Shown one piece after another: positions 21,075-34,540 of a stretch of DNA of 64,000 nt. Each line of letters opens with the position of its first letter. Within the stretch, counting starts at the first letter, position 1. A model generated the notes under the pieces. The model worked only from the letters and a program-made list of their open reading frames with translations. It was not told the origin of the DNA and did not search any database. Position numbers and translations under genes: made by a program. Location of the stretch: assembly GCF_905220415.1 (NCBI RefSeq), contig NC_059555.1:868001-932000 (forward strand), given 5' to 3'. The DNA is from Colias croceus (Eukaryota; Arthropoda; Insecta; Lepidoptera; Pieridae).

Positions 21075-22782
21075 ATGGTGAGAAAAAAATTGTAATTAAA
21101 ATATGACGATAACCGGATCAATTAGTATATTTACGAGGTTTATAATGTTTGTAATTGTTGAATAATATCGTTCATAACAACGCGTCTCATATCGATACCA
21201 TGTGTTTCTTCTTGTTCTGCTCTTCATGTTAAATAGCCGTATTTAAATGATTTTTATTTTAATTTTAGTTGGTGCTAGTCTTAGGTGATCTTCACATTCC
21301 TCATCGCTGCAGTAGCTTGCCGCCAAAGTTCAAAAAGCTGCTGTTACCAGGTAGAATCCAACATATTCTATGCACTGGGAACTTGTGTACAAAAGAGTCT
21401 TATGATTACTTGAAGACATTGGCCAGTGATGTTCATGTGGTGAGAGGTGATTTCGATGAGGTTTGTAATTTACGTATATTTTTATAAAATTTTGCTTTCA
21501 GATCAATGATCACGCAATTATTTATAAATTTACTTATTCTTGTACTTTTACAACAAAGTGGGTTAGTGAAAAGTATCAGAAATACAGTTTATATAGAGAT
21601 TATTATAGTAATATCTTAAAAACTGTATTTCTGATACGTTTATAGTATTAAGTTATAGATTAGATCTGTTAAATATTTGCTTGTGTTATAAATTCAATAT
21701 AACAGTTTCAAAAACTAAATCTATTATACACTTGATTACTACATATTGCTCTTATGTTTGGGTTATAAATTCATTTATGGGTCGAGGTATACGCTTTTAC
21801 AACAGAATTCCTCATAATATTAAAGAGTTTAGTAGTTCTAAATTTAAAACTTAAATAAAAAATGTACTAATTCAGATGTAGCGTAAAAACCACAGGACAG
21901 TTCTTTGGCATATTATGATAATAATGTACATATTATGTATTTTGTAAAATTAAATTGTAAAACTGACATGATTAAAAAGAGCAACAATGGAGTTTCTTGC
22001 TGATTCTTCTCCGTAGATACTGCTTTCCGAATCAGTGGTAAATGTTAAAATATGTAATGACGTTTCAAAAGTGCTTCTAAAAGAAGTCTAATTGAATAAA
22101 TAAATGTTTGAGTTTAGTAAAACAATCCTTGGTAAGTGACTAGACAGCTTTGTAATGTAGTCAATTATTTCAAAATCCTTTCAGAACTCCACTTACCCTG
22201 AACAAAAGGTGATAACCGTGGGTCAATTCCGCATCGGCTTGATCCACGGCCACCAAGTTGTACCCTGGGGTGATGAAGAGTCCCTCGCTCTGGTGCAGCG
22301 GCAGCTCGACGTGGATATACTGATCTCGGGGCACACGCATCGGTTTGAAGCTTATGAACATGAGAACAAGTTTTATATTAACCCTGGTTCAGCAACGGGA
22401 GCTTATAATCCATTGTTCAGGTGAGATAATACATAGTTGTGTACATTTTCATGTTACTAGCTTACCTTTTTTACACGCTTTTTTTAGACATAGGTAATCA
22501 AAAGAAAGACGAAAGTGTGAACTGTATTCGCGTAGGCACTCGTATTGTATCGACAGGCAATAGTTTATATGGGCTAAGTGGCCTGAAATAAATTAACTTA
22601 CTATTTTATTTATTTTATAGTTTATTGAAATAAATTTATTAATTAGGTAATTACTTGGTTTCAGAAATCCCACACCATCCTTCGTTCTAATGGACATAAC
22701 AAGTTCTACAGTGGTCACTTATGTGTATAAGTTACTCGGTGATGAAGTAAAAGTGGAAAGAATCGAATATAAGAAGGCGTAG
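21075..22782 (+). CDS. Vps29: Vps29, retromer subunit
   Basis: Subunit of retromer, which recycles cargo from endosomes to the Golgi and plasma membrane. Exons: 21075-21077 (only the ATG), 21269-21460, 22185-22420, 22665-22782, all with GT-AG borders and matching phases, giving 182 residues, the same length as human VPS29. The sequence is very close to the family: [84 protein letters not shown], and the end [11 protein letters not shown]. The metallophosphoesterase-fold residues D8, H10, N39, D62, H86, H115 and H117 are present; the family is regarded as a scaffold and not an active phosphatase. Intron 1 splits immediately after the start codon, so gene finders may miss exon 1. No canonical AATAAA is seen just after the stop. 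Confidence 0.97.
21755..22115 (+). mobile_element. LINE 3' end in Vps29 intron 2
   Basis: Short coding remnant translating to [17 protein letters not shown], the usual C-terminus of CR1/Daphne-type LINE ORF2, followed by a conserved 3' UTR stretch (GTTTCTTGCTGATTCTTCTC) and an AATAAATAAATG end. Confidence 0.7.
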
Positions 22783-22880
22783 CTAAATTAAGCATAATAT
22801 TATGTGTAATAAGATATATAGTTAACATGTAAGTTTGTGGTTGGAAAATCTGTTATTATTACTTTATTTTTATTCAAAAC

Positions 22881-23069
22881 TAGCTTCCCGCCCGCGTCTT
22901 CGCCCGCTTTGTCTAAAACCTAATAAATTATATACTTAAACCTTCCTCTTGAATCACTCTATGTATTAACAAAATCCGCATCAAAATCCGTTCTGTAGTT
23001 TTAAAGATTTCAGCATACAAAGGGACATAGGGACAGAGAAAGTGACTTTGTTTTATACTATGTAGTGAT
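22881..23069 (-). mobile_element. Helitron-like element, (AAAGTCGC) family
   Basis: Starts CTAGCTTCCCGCCCGCGTCT and ends TTGTTTTATACTATGTAGTG on the plus strand. Copies of the same family are at 43265-43450 (+) and at 38505-39366 (+), where a second element splits it. Confidence 0.7.
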
Positions 23070-23404
23070 TTGCGTATCATGTGATTTATTGCGGGAAACC
23101 TTATTCGAAGAATATGTACTGGGGGCAAACATGATTGTTTAGCCAAAATAAATGAAGGATGGCTTAAAGCCATAAGGCCGCCTTTTGTACATTTAAATCC
23201 ATTAAGATATTATAAAATAAGATTAAACCTAATGTACAAGAAAGAATAAATAAATAATAAATAAATAAATAAATAAAATCAAATAAGCTATATGCAAATG
23301 AACTTCTCAATAAGATAGGGCCAGCTGTCTCAGATATATAACTGGTGCAAATAGGCAGTCAATGTTTTTAATATTTGTCAAATAGATTGAAAATTTTATT
23401 TATT

Positions 23405-23470
23405 TGCTGCACGCTTACCTGGTCTCGAACCCCTGACGTCCGAAGTCCTCACCACCGTGAATAGTCGACG
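23405..23470 (-). repeat. tRNA-derived SINE fragment
   Basis: On the minus strand a stretch reads GAGGACTTCGGACGTCAGGG then GTTCGAGACCAGG, i.e. anticodon-arm to T-arm of a tRNA-like molecule with a consensus B box. No matching A box is present, so it is a partial SINE and not a tRNA gene. Confidence 0.5.
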
Positions 23471-23593
23471 TAAACTGTTATTAAGCAAAAAGTTATTAAG
23501 CACGATAACTGATATGGCGACGGTTTGGCAACGTCGCTTATTTAGACATTTTCAAATGAACTGCTTGGATAAGGCAGAGGAAAGCGATTTTTT

Positions 23594-23804
23594 GAAGTGA
23601 AACTTCTTTATCGGGGTGGGAAAAAAATTTGGTGTAACATTTTTTCGTTACGCGTGACATTTTTCCGTTACGCGTCATCTTTTTCTTATCCCTACCACGC
23701 GTGATTCGACGTATTTCTCTAAAGTTGCATATAAGAAGTAAATTTTTTTTTGAAAAATAAGGTCACAAAGAAGTTTCACTTCTTACGTGTGTACACGCAC
23801 ACAT
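23594..23804 (-). mobile_element. MITE with GAAGTGAAACTTC palindromic ends, copy 1
   Basis: Starts GAAGTGAAACTTCTTTATCG and ends AAGAAGTTTCACTTCTTACG; each end is itself a palindrome. The interior has paired CGTTACGCG motifs. Other copies: 29864-30090 (+), 32810-32998 (-), 38599-38720 (+, internally deleted). A diverged relative lies at 45969-46173. Confidence 0.8.
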
Positions 23805-23920
23805 TTTTATTTTTATATTATGTAGTCAAATATATTATAATGTATTTTACATTTATATTGTCTATATGGTAAAATAATTTTCCATATCGACAGGTCTTGA
23901 TTAAAATCGTGAAAGATCTG

Positions 23921-24020
23921 CCCCCCTAGTCAAGTGGCTTTCTGTTAGCGTAGCGTTCTATAGAATAGACTACGAATGTATGTAACGCTACGCTAACAGA
24001 AAGCCACTTGACTAGGGGGG
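23921..24020. mobile_element. Perfect foldback element, 37-bp arms
   Basis: Arms at 23921-23957 and 23984-24020 are perfect inverted repeats beginning CCCCCCTAGTCAAGTGGC, with a 26-base loop. Perfect arm identity suggests a recent insertion or ongoing correction. No coding capacity. Confidence 0.9.
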
Positions 24021-24339
24021 CTGAACTTATCCATATTTTCCGTTTTCAATTGGTAATTAATAAATTAGTAATATTTTTTTAAGATTATCAGTTTTTCCGA
24101 CTACTCGCCTTGATTAAAGGTTCTTTGAATGCTTCGGGCATTTAAAATAATTTATATGTATAAAATGTTATCATAAATTATATTTAGGAAGTGGTTATTT
24201 TTAATCTCAATTTGTATGAATGAATTAAATTGTTTATCTTATTTTGTGTTTATTTCGTGCCCTCATAACTTTGTAACGTTTTTTAAAAAAAATTAAAGCC
24301 AACTTTTAAATGGTAAATCAGTTAATAAATAGCTGACCC

Positions 24340-24492
24340 GACAGTCGCAAATTTCTCCAGATTTTTTACCATAAGATGATGATTCTGATCATCGATCACA
24401 ACAAGAAAGAATTATCGAAATCGGTCGAGCCGTTCATGCGTGATGCGGTGACCGCGAGAAATATTGATTCATTTTTATCCACTAGCTTTCTG
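24340..24492 (+). mobile_element. Helitron-like fragment (GAATTATCGAAATCGG family)
   Basis: Contains AAAGAATTATCGAAATCGGT and GCCGTTCATGCGTGATG and ends ACTAGC. Related sequences occur at 46393-46530, 47793-47960 and 57571-57740. Confidence 0.45.
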
Positions 24493-24660
24493 CCCGTGAC
24501 ACTCTTCGCTTTTAGCATGAAAAATAACGGATGTTTAATTTCCCTTCTCTTTTTTTACATTTCACATAGTTAAAACTCACCTAGACGATATTATATATAT
24601 ACGATAATAAATTATAATAGTTTTCTTTTACGATCTTCGACGTCACATATATTATTATGT

Positions 24661-24859
24661 ACTAGCTTTCGCCCGCGACTCCGTCCGCGCGGTTCTACAG
24701 AACAACGTCTATGGATAAAACTGAAAAATTAAAATTATTTTTTTTCTACCTATTTTTCCTGAATAAAAAGTATCCTATTTTACGCCCAGGATAATAAGGT
24801 ATAATTATACCAAGTTTCATCGAAATCGAACCGTTAGTTTTCACGTGATGTCTTCACAT

Positions 24860-24896
<37 letters not shown>

Positions 24897-25016
24897 AATT
24901 TTTTTAATCACATATTTGGGTTTGGTATCGATCCAGTAACACCCCCTGGTATTTATTTTTTCAATATTTTCAATGTACAGAATTGACCCTTCTACAGATT
25001 TATTATATGTATAGAT
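24661..25016 (-). mobile_element. Helitron-like element with (GACA)n, copy 2
   Basis: Reverse-orientation copy of the 4392-4709 unit: ACTAGCTTTCGCCCGCGACT at one end, a GACA tract, and TTATTATATGTATAGAT at the other. Confidence 0.8.
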
Positions 25017-26701
25017 GTACAATGTACATATATAAATATCAAGATTATTTAAAGTTTATTGAGCGGTTTTAGACGAAAACTTACGTCTAATTTGGATCCG
25101 ATCAGCTGTTTTATAAGTTTAACTTAAATTTTACTACTAATAATATTATATAGTAGGATGTGAGCATCACCTTTTGAATGTAGTAGTTAAATGCGAATTA
25201 ATACCTACGGACCTATCTACTGTAACTAGCGATCTTGGCGACGATTTACTAGGCGGAATCGGGGGACCGGCCGCGGCGCGGCGCGAATCAACCGTAGTAA
25301 AAGTACGTATAAAAATTATTTAAAAAGATATTTGGATATTGAATCAAAATTTAAAACAACCATGCCCTGTGTTTCAATTTCATAAACACACTGTAAAAAC
25401 ACTACAATAGGTAATTGACATTATATTGACTTAGCGTTTTGGTTTAAAGTACAAAAATCGACCTCAGTTCATGATTTTTTTCCAAAAAACCTGATTGTAA
25501 AATAAACAAATTAAAACAACCATGCCCTTTATCATATTCGAAACTAATAATATACATTTTTTTTAGATATGTACATAAAGAATGTAAGAAGAAAAAAGGT
25601 TATAACTAGAGTTAATTTTCGGTATCAAAAGGGGATTCTACCTCTATAGAAATATAACAAAATATGTAACAAAATATAACTGTTAGTAGACAGTTATTTT
25701 GTACATGCATATTTATATATCTATTATTGTAAGACAAAAAGCCCTTTACAAATACTCCGTTAGAGGCTAAATTTATTATACACTACTACTACAGGCAACC
25801 AATTATTTAATTTAATTATAGACTATCCTTATGAAAATATGTTTTTTAGACTCTAAACCTGAGTACTGTATTTCATCTTAAATCTATTGTAGTTCGTTAT
25901 ATTATGGACATCGAAGTCCCATACCTGCTTAACAGGTAAAATGTATCTTACATCGCTTGAGCATAGGTAGCAAAAAAATTGTTTATCAACATCATTTAAA
26001 CCGCATTGACGCCTAATGCCTACGTGTATACAAACATGTTTGATTTCTTCAAGTTCATAAGGAAATAATACAAATCAATGATCCATTATCACTATCCAAA
26101 CTATTACTAATTAATCTATACATTAACCTAATTGCAAATGCTACAGCTACGTGACATTACTGACCACGTCGTCTACAAACTATACTCTCAACGTGCTCTC
26201 AACTCTCCCTAATTAAATAACATTATCAGAAATCGCTCTAAAATTGTCTCTTACATCCATAATGTCCTAAGTGCACTGATACTGCAATACATAGTGATAA
26301 AGTTCAAATTCAATGATTAAAACTAGACGCCCGCGCTCGCGCCGCGGCCGGTGCAACAAAGCTTCTGTAAGTAAGTATATTTCTTGCTAGTTTTTTTTTT
26401 AAGTTCAAGCATTTCTATGTGACATAAGGGTCATAATAGCATAAATGATTTTTTTATTGAAATAAATGGTAGCTGCCTGGCCGCATGCAGTACGCTTAGC
26501 AGCCAATGCCCCTCCCGCGCTAACGTTAATAAAACTGGTGGAGCGCGCGTTCTAAATTCAAAATACGTTTATGCGTGAACTGTGTTTGGTGTATAAAAAT
26601 ACAATTTATTAATTATTTTTTTTAATTTTGTGGAATTTAATTCGAGGTACAGAATAAAAATATTATAAAATAAAAGCGGTGAATGTTAAAGTGCTTTCAA
26701 G
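25017..26701. other. Upstream region of EF-hand gene, two GC islands
   Basis: No coding exon recognised. Two short GC-rich spots stand out from AT-rich surroundings, 25250-25290 (GGACCGGCCGCGGCGCGGCG) and 26328-26362 (CCCGCGCTCGCGCCGCGGCC); the second, 340 bases before the ATG, is a plausible promoter or 5' UTR location for the gene starting at 26702. Confidence 0.4.
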
Positions 26702-27682
26702 ATGGCTTTCTCGTTATCGAGGCTTGCAATGCGTGTTGGTGCATTTAACTTAGAAAGGACCGCAGCTATTCTGTCTACGAGTGTATCTAGTCATATTAAG
26801 GTGAGTTAAAATATATTTTTATGAATCAAAAACTGTACTTGAATAATTAATTATGGTGCTTGGTAAGTTGATAAACAAGTAGTTAGTATCCCTTTGAAAC
26901 ACGTTTGTCTACTTCTCGCACTAGCTAGCAAGGAATAGGGCTGCTAAATTAAAGTTAAGAATAAAATAAAATACCTAATTTATATTTTATATGTACACAT
27001 TTCTACCGTTTGTGTATTTCTAGGACTAATATAAAAAGATGAGTACGTTCGATTAAAGTTTAAAGTAACGAATTTAAATATTTTTTCTAATAATCACCAG
27101 TGATATAATATAATGAAAAAAGGGTTTTAATAATAATTATTGGACATTTTTTTATCTATGGTAACTAAATTTATGGTATTTTTTTTGTTTAATTTTTAAT
27201 CTGTTATACAGCCCTATCAAGAAAGGGCGCGTAATTTTTTTTGAAGATGGGTCCCTACGACAATATGCCGCGATTTTATGATTATCTAACCATGGAGTCC
27301 ATAATTTTATAATATTAAATAACAAAAGGCAAGCTATAACTCCATTAATGGATAACTAAGTAATAAGGTATCGTTGAATTACTATTTTTTACGTAGAACA
27401 TAATTTAAATCGATGTTTTTGGTGATAATGTAGACAGATGATAATGTAGGTTTGGTAGATAAGTAAATTGAAGAATTTGTAGCACGAAGAATCTATAAAA
27501 GAATGTGATAAGTTATTAAGTTTAAGATAAAAATAAAAACAACAATAAGGTCAATATTCCTCATCTATACATATAATAAATCTGTAGAAGGGTCAATTCT
27601 GTACATTGAAAATATTAAAAAAATAAATAGCAGAGGGCGTTACTGGATCGATACCAAACCCAAATATGTGATTAAAAAATTT

Positions 27683-27727
<45 letters not shown>

Positions 27728-30700
27728 ATGTGAAGACATCACGTGAAAACTACCGGTTCGATTTCGATGAAACTTGGTATAATTATACCTTATTATCCTG
27801 GGCGTAAAATAGGATACTTTTTATCCTGGAAAAATACGTAGAAAAAAAATTATCTTAATTTTTCAGTTTTATCCATAGACGTTGTTCCGTAGAACCGCGA
27901 ACACACTTATAGGCCTAGCCGTATTTGGGTCCAATAGATATTTATAAGATATCATTTTCAGAGTTACTCAAAATGGAGAAAATATAAACCATCCACGCGA
28001 AGACCGACATCCGCGCGGACGGAGTCGCGGGCGGAAGCTAGTTTATATAAGTTTTGTTGATAACCCGTTATCATACGGTGATAGTTTTTTATACGATTCC
28101 AATATCTATTATGTTCACATTAAGTGTTATTTTGCAAAAGCATGATAATTGTTTTAAAAAATAAATTGACAAGAAGGGAAAAATAAACAAACATTGATAA
28201 GAATTAACAAATTATGTTTTTTCATAAATAAAGCTATTTTATTTTTAACCTAAATTATAAAATTAGATTAAGTACTTAACTACAAAAAAATATTTTTTGT
28301 GAATCTGCTTCTTTGACTAAACTATTTTTATCTAAACTAATATTATAAAGCTGAAGAGTTTGTTTGTTTGAACGCGCTAATCTCATGAACTACTTGTCCA
28401 ATTTTGAAAAATTCTTTCAATGTTAGATAGCCCATTTATCGAGGAAGGCTAGGTATAAGGTAGGGCTGTATTATTGTATATTATCATTTATCACGCTGAC
28501 CAACAGGAGCGGAGCAATGCGGGTGAAACCGCGGGGTACAGCTAGTGATCTATAAAATTTACCCCATAGGGTTGTCAGTTATTTGTAGCTCTTGTTCTAA
28601 ATATAGACCTACCTACATAGAAATATGTTGAGTTAGGTCGCCTGCACATTGACTGATAAATATTATTGAATTTACTGAATAATTTTTTTGTTTGTTTCAT
28701 TGTATACTTAATTATTAATTGTATCCAAATTCCAAACTCCTCGGAAACGGCTTCACCAGCTTTTGTTAGTTTTCGATTGTAGAAACAACAACTATTTTTC
28801 ATTTTTATATAAATTCTTAATTAAAACTTATTTGAGAGCAAAACTTTGTAAGGAAATGTTTGTCAACAAACAATTTGAATATTGTTATTTCTTATTATAA
28901 TACAAATGACTTATTTACAAAATATAACCTTCATAAAAACAATAGGCCGTAAATAATCGTATCAATATTATAATGTAAAAAAACAAGGTCGTACTTCGTA
29001 AACATATTGTATAGTTCATGTACTCTATACCTTACCAAGGTTAAGTTAGCCCTTCCTTATTAAAATGTATAACAATATGTATTAAAAAAACACCAAATAC
29101 CTTAAAGCGAATAGTTGCTTCTGTAGCAATTTTTACTGTTATTTTGAACAACCGCACTAAAATTGGTTTAGCCGTTCTAGAGTTACGAACTACAGACTGA
29201 CACTAGAATATTCTTATATTATCTGTGCCGACACAAAATTTTTTTATATGTTTTTTTACTTACAAATCACTTAATAACACAATAATATGTATTCAAATAT
29301 CTACTATAAATACCTAATTGATACGTTTTTCCTTAGCATTTTTGCTTTTTTTAAATCAAAATATTTTAGCAAAGTGAATTAGCATTGAAACTATTAGCCA
29401 TGAAAGTTATTATAATATAATACATATAGGTTTAATACATATAGGTATATGTATGCAAATGATTTGTTTTTACTAATTTATTATCTTTGCAATATTCGAC
29501 CCCAATACTCGATTCCAGACTGTCTCGTTTAAAAGCAATAAACATTGATTATGTCCCCTCACTTCAAGGACAATTTGCAAAAAATGGGTCGTCGATCCTT
29601 TGTTGCAGTTTGCATTGTAAATCTATATGTATAAAGAAAAGTGTCTGTTTGTGCATAGAATTAAGCTATACTACATAAACTCTTTATTTTCATTTTCAAC
29701 CTATAAAAAGATTTCTTACTCAAAATTAGGTATCATAAATCTGCAAATATGCAAAGGCATAAATGGTCAATAAATATTTGATGTAGGGAAGGGTTGTAAA
29801 ACTATTTTGAATCGTTTGGAAGACCTTAAACAGTGAACATACAGGAAAAACAAAATATAAAAATGTGTGCGTGTACTAGTGTAGGTAGGTACACACGTAA
29901 GAAGTGAAACTTCTTTATGACCTTATTTTTCAAAAAAATAATTTACTATATATATGCAACTTTACAGAAATACGTCGAATCACGCGTAGTAGGGATAAGA
30001 AAAAGATGGCGCGTAACGGAAAAATGTCACGCGTAACGAAAAAATGTTACACTAAATTTATTTCCAACCCCGAAAAAGAAGTTTCACTTACAAAAAATAA
30101 TACAAAATTGAGTAGTTTAGTAGCATTTTGATAATATATTCAAACTTATAACGTATTGTAAAATTTTTAACTTGTAACCACAGATAATTTAATGAAATTT
30201 GCAATTTGTAACCTGTAACCACAGTAAACAAATTGCCAAACACATCCTATTTGCTCTATGGGCCTATGTTTTGTCTATGCTAATGGGTTGAACTTGGGTT
30301 GAACGACCGTTACGCAAGCGGCCCTTCACACTAACGTAGGGTTACCGACACCACACATTTTGTCCTACATTACCCGCGTGGTGTAAGCGTACTGATAAAC
30401 AACATTGGGACACCCCTATTGATAAAAATATAGATAGATATAAGAAATAGGCCACCAATGATAACAAAAATATTCGAGAAATTGCTACGTCAAGCCGAAG
30501 GATATGTTTGATGTGGTTCGATTCTCGACTCATGATCGAATTCTTTTTATTCGTAAATTTTTCTAATTATTATCGATTACATTTAATGCCAAAAAAGAAG
30601 TCAATTCCAAGTGTTAAATTAATATAGATAATATAATATATTATAATATTAGCAATCCTTTGCTTGTTTTTAAATTTGAGTAGCCATTTAAGAATTAAGA

Positions 30701-33700
30701 ATGTAAATCTTGATTCATTTCTGTTTTTTAATTTATTTATATTATAAATATACTATAATTATTAATTATATATAACGGAAACTTTAATTCTTGTTTGTAC
30801 TTAACTGAATCATGCCGGAATGCCTGAACGTATTTGGATTTGAATACAGCAATAATATCTATAATCAAATACATACATAGGCTACATAACATACTGGCCC
30901 CATGTGAGCGAATCCACAAGATATATATCTAGTTTAAAACACATCATACCTGTTTTATGACATTTTATGTTTCATAAGTGAAATAACATACAAGGCCATT
31001 AATTTCATAATTATTCAAAATGTATTGCGTTATGTTTGTGCGGTTTGAGAGATAGATTTCATGTAGATAGTTACAATGATAATATTATTATAGCAAAGTA
31101 TATTTTACGAAGAATTGAATTACTTTTAACAAGGTTAGGTTAGCTAGTAACTATATAAAACTTAATAAAAAGAAAACATAATTGTAGCTCTAGAGTCATA
31201 ATACTCGATAATTGATAGCAGCTACTTTCCTCATAATTATAAAATGATGCATTGAGAATAAAACATACTCAACTAACAACCAACTCAACTATGAAGTTTA
31301 AAATATGTATCTCAACAAAAAAATCTTATATTCAGAATTCGACTGTTTTTTTAACCGACTTCAAAAAAAAGGTTATCAATTCGGCCGGTATGTTTTTTTT
31401 TATGTATGTACACCGATTACTCCGAGGTTTCTGAACCGATTTACGTGATTCTTTTTTTGTTCGATGCGGGATGGTGTCGAATTGGTCCCATAAAAATTTT
31501 ATTCGGATAGGCCCAGTAGTTTTTATTTTATGAGCATTTTTGTCTGTAGGTATTTGTAAATTTTGCAAGTGCAAGTTTGAAGTCGGTTGTTTTTAACGCA
31601 GTTATTTCTTTTTTGGGTTTGTTACCTCAGAACTTAGGACTACTCTTCAACTTTATAATTATTAGTATAGATTACGCTAAGACCAAGAGGAGCGGAGCCA
31701 CGCGGGTGAAACCGTGAAGTGCAGCTAGTAGATATAAATATTTTTTTTATCAAAACTTACTACTTACTAACTAGCTTTTTATCAAGCTAGTAGATATAAA
31801 TATTTTTATTGAATTCAAAATTTTTCCCTTTTTATTTAATTAAATAATAATATTTTCCACAGCAAATCCACACACCACCCTGCACCGGTACGGTATGTTA
31901 CCTGCAAACTGAAACGGATCTACAGTTCGCGGAGAGGCTCGGGCTCCGCAAGTACAGCAAGCAGCATGGCCGAGAGGATAGGAGGAAAGTGGACAGTGAT
32001 AGTGATTCCGATTCCGATACTGAGTGCACTGGGTTTGATAGGGTGAGTTTTTTTACTGTGTTTGTGTGTTTGTGTAAGCCTATCGAATACATTCATGACT
32101 TTTTGTTTGTCCCGAATACAGTCAATTGTTTTTTGTTTACTAGGGACTTTTAACAGGCCCAACAATTTAACGACTTTAAAAGAAATACGAGTTATTTCTT
32201 ATGATTGTAACTTGTAAGCGACTTAAAAAGAAATCATATTAAAGACTTTAAAAGAAATGCCATTTACTATTCGCTATTTTAACAGTCTTTATTATAGGTA
32301 AATACCACGCCTTCACAATTTTACTGATTCCTCGTGTCTTTTATCGACAACTTTTCCACCCTTTGTATAGACTTTAAAAGAAATGCTCTGACTCTAAAAG
32401 AAATGCTATTAATTACTGTTTCTTTTTATAGACACCTTCCCGCGATTTATAAGTTCTCTCCATTTTTGCTGAATTTAAAAGAAATGCAAACTAGCTTCTT
32501 GCCACTATTACCGACTATAAAAAATGCCATTAACACCTTGCCATTTTTACCAACTTTAAAAGAAATTACTAATTTTTTTAATGTATTTTCTAGTCGGAGT
32601 TTTGGCGCCGCAAAATGCGTACAGTACATAACATCCTCGATGTGGATAAAGACGGTTTGATCTCGTTCAATGATTTTATCCTGTTTTCTGAGAGATTCAA
32701 GTCTTTGGGGAACTTGGATGAGGAGCAGGCGAAGGAATTTACTGCTATTATTAAAGTAAGCTTTTTTTTAAATTCCTTTTTATAATTTATAAGGTACTGC
32801 ACAGTTTTTGAAGTGAAACTTTTTTATCGGGGTTGGAAAAAAAATTAGTGTAACATTTTTTCGTTACGCGCCATCTTTTTCTTATTCCTACCACGCGTGA
32901 TTCGACGTATTTATGTAAAGTTGAATATTGTAAATTATTTTTTGAAAAATAAAGTTATAAAGAAGTTTCACTTCTTACGTGTGTACACACACACTTTTTT
33001 TTATTTAAAGATAAATACACCGTAAAACGTTCTTTGATGTAGCAATTAGTCTGTCGAGTAATTTTAATGAAATAATTAAAAATAGCAATTTCAGCCAAAA
33101 AGCCTCTTAAATAGAGTTATTTTTTTACTTCATGTTTAATATTATTGAATTAATTTTATTGAAAAAAATCGCAAGAATCGAACTCAAGCCTTTGGCTGAT
33201 TAACAGGAAAACATGCAGCTAACATGGGAACAACAGTAGGGTGCGATAGTCCCGAACGAAGCAAAATCGTATATTTTTAAAACTTTTTCGCTACTTTTTA
33301 GCTAACATAAGAGGAACAGTGGGGTGCGATAGACCCGTACAAAGCAAAATCGTACATTTTTAACCCTTTTTCACTACCTTTTAGCCAACATGGGAGGAAC
33401 AGTGGGGTGCGATAGACCCGTACAAAGCAAAATCGTATAATTTTAGCCCTTTTTCATTGTTTTTAGCTAACATGGGAGGAACAATGGGGTGCGATAGACC
33501 CGTACAACTACGTCACAGTAGAACAATACTTGGACGACATGCATCACGTGCTTAATGATAAGACGCTAAAGAAGAGGGCTCATAAGTGGCTACCGTATTT
33601 GTTTAAGGTAAAAATTTGTTTAACGATTCATGAAAAATATAATACATAGAAAAAAAATTATTTTGCTTATGTAATTTATAGGTATGCTAAAAAACCTAAG

Positions 33701-34507
33701 TATTTAATAAGACCACAACACATTTAACAAATCATTGTTTTTAGAGTTTTTTTTTTGACAAAAAAAAAGTTTTTTGTGTATATAAAATTCTTTTAACTAC
33801 ATAAACATTATACATATAGTTACTTACTTTAAGAATTTTTTATATAAAATTTTTAAAATTGTGAAAGTTTTTGTGAACAAAAACATCATAAATAAGTTAA
33901 TAAGTTTTTGTTAGTTTCTGGGAACTTTATTTAAAAATAGTCCCTAATATCACAATTTTAAAACCAAATCCAATAACCAAATTGACACTTTTTAACCAAA
34001 TTTATTAAATACTAGTGGTTCGCCCCGGCTTCGCCCGTGGTACCTACATGTTTAAACTATCCTATCTCTCAAGTTGGATCGAACTGCACATGGTGTGCGA
34101 ATTTTATTATAATCGGTTAAGTGGTTTAGGAGTCCATTGAGGACAAACATTGTGACACGAGATTTATAATATATATTAAAGACTAGCTTCCGCCCGCGAC
34201 TCCGTCCGCGCGGATGTCGGTCTTTGCGTGGATGGTTTATTTCTCCATTTTGAGTAACTCGGACAATGACATCTTATAAATATCTATTGGACCCAAATAC
34301 GGCTAGGTCTATAATAATACGCAACGTGTGTTCGCGGTACCTACTACAGAACAACGTCTATGGATAACTGAAAAATTGAGATTAATTTTTTTTCTACGTA
34401 TTTTTCCAGGATAAAAAGTATCCTATTTTACGCCCAGGATAATAAGGTATAATTATACCAAGTTTCATCGAAATCGAACCGGTAGTTTTCACGTGATGTC
34501 TTCACAT

Positions 34508-34540
<33 letters not shown>

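Noticed and set aside
23405..23470. Functional tRNA gene
   Set aside because: Only the anticodon-to-T-arm part is tRNA-like; the D-arm and acceptor stem do not pair.
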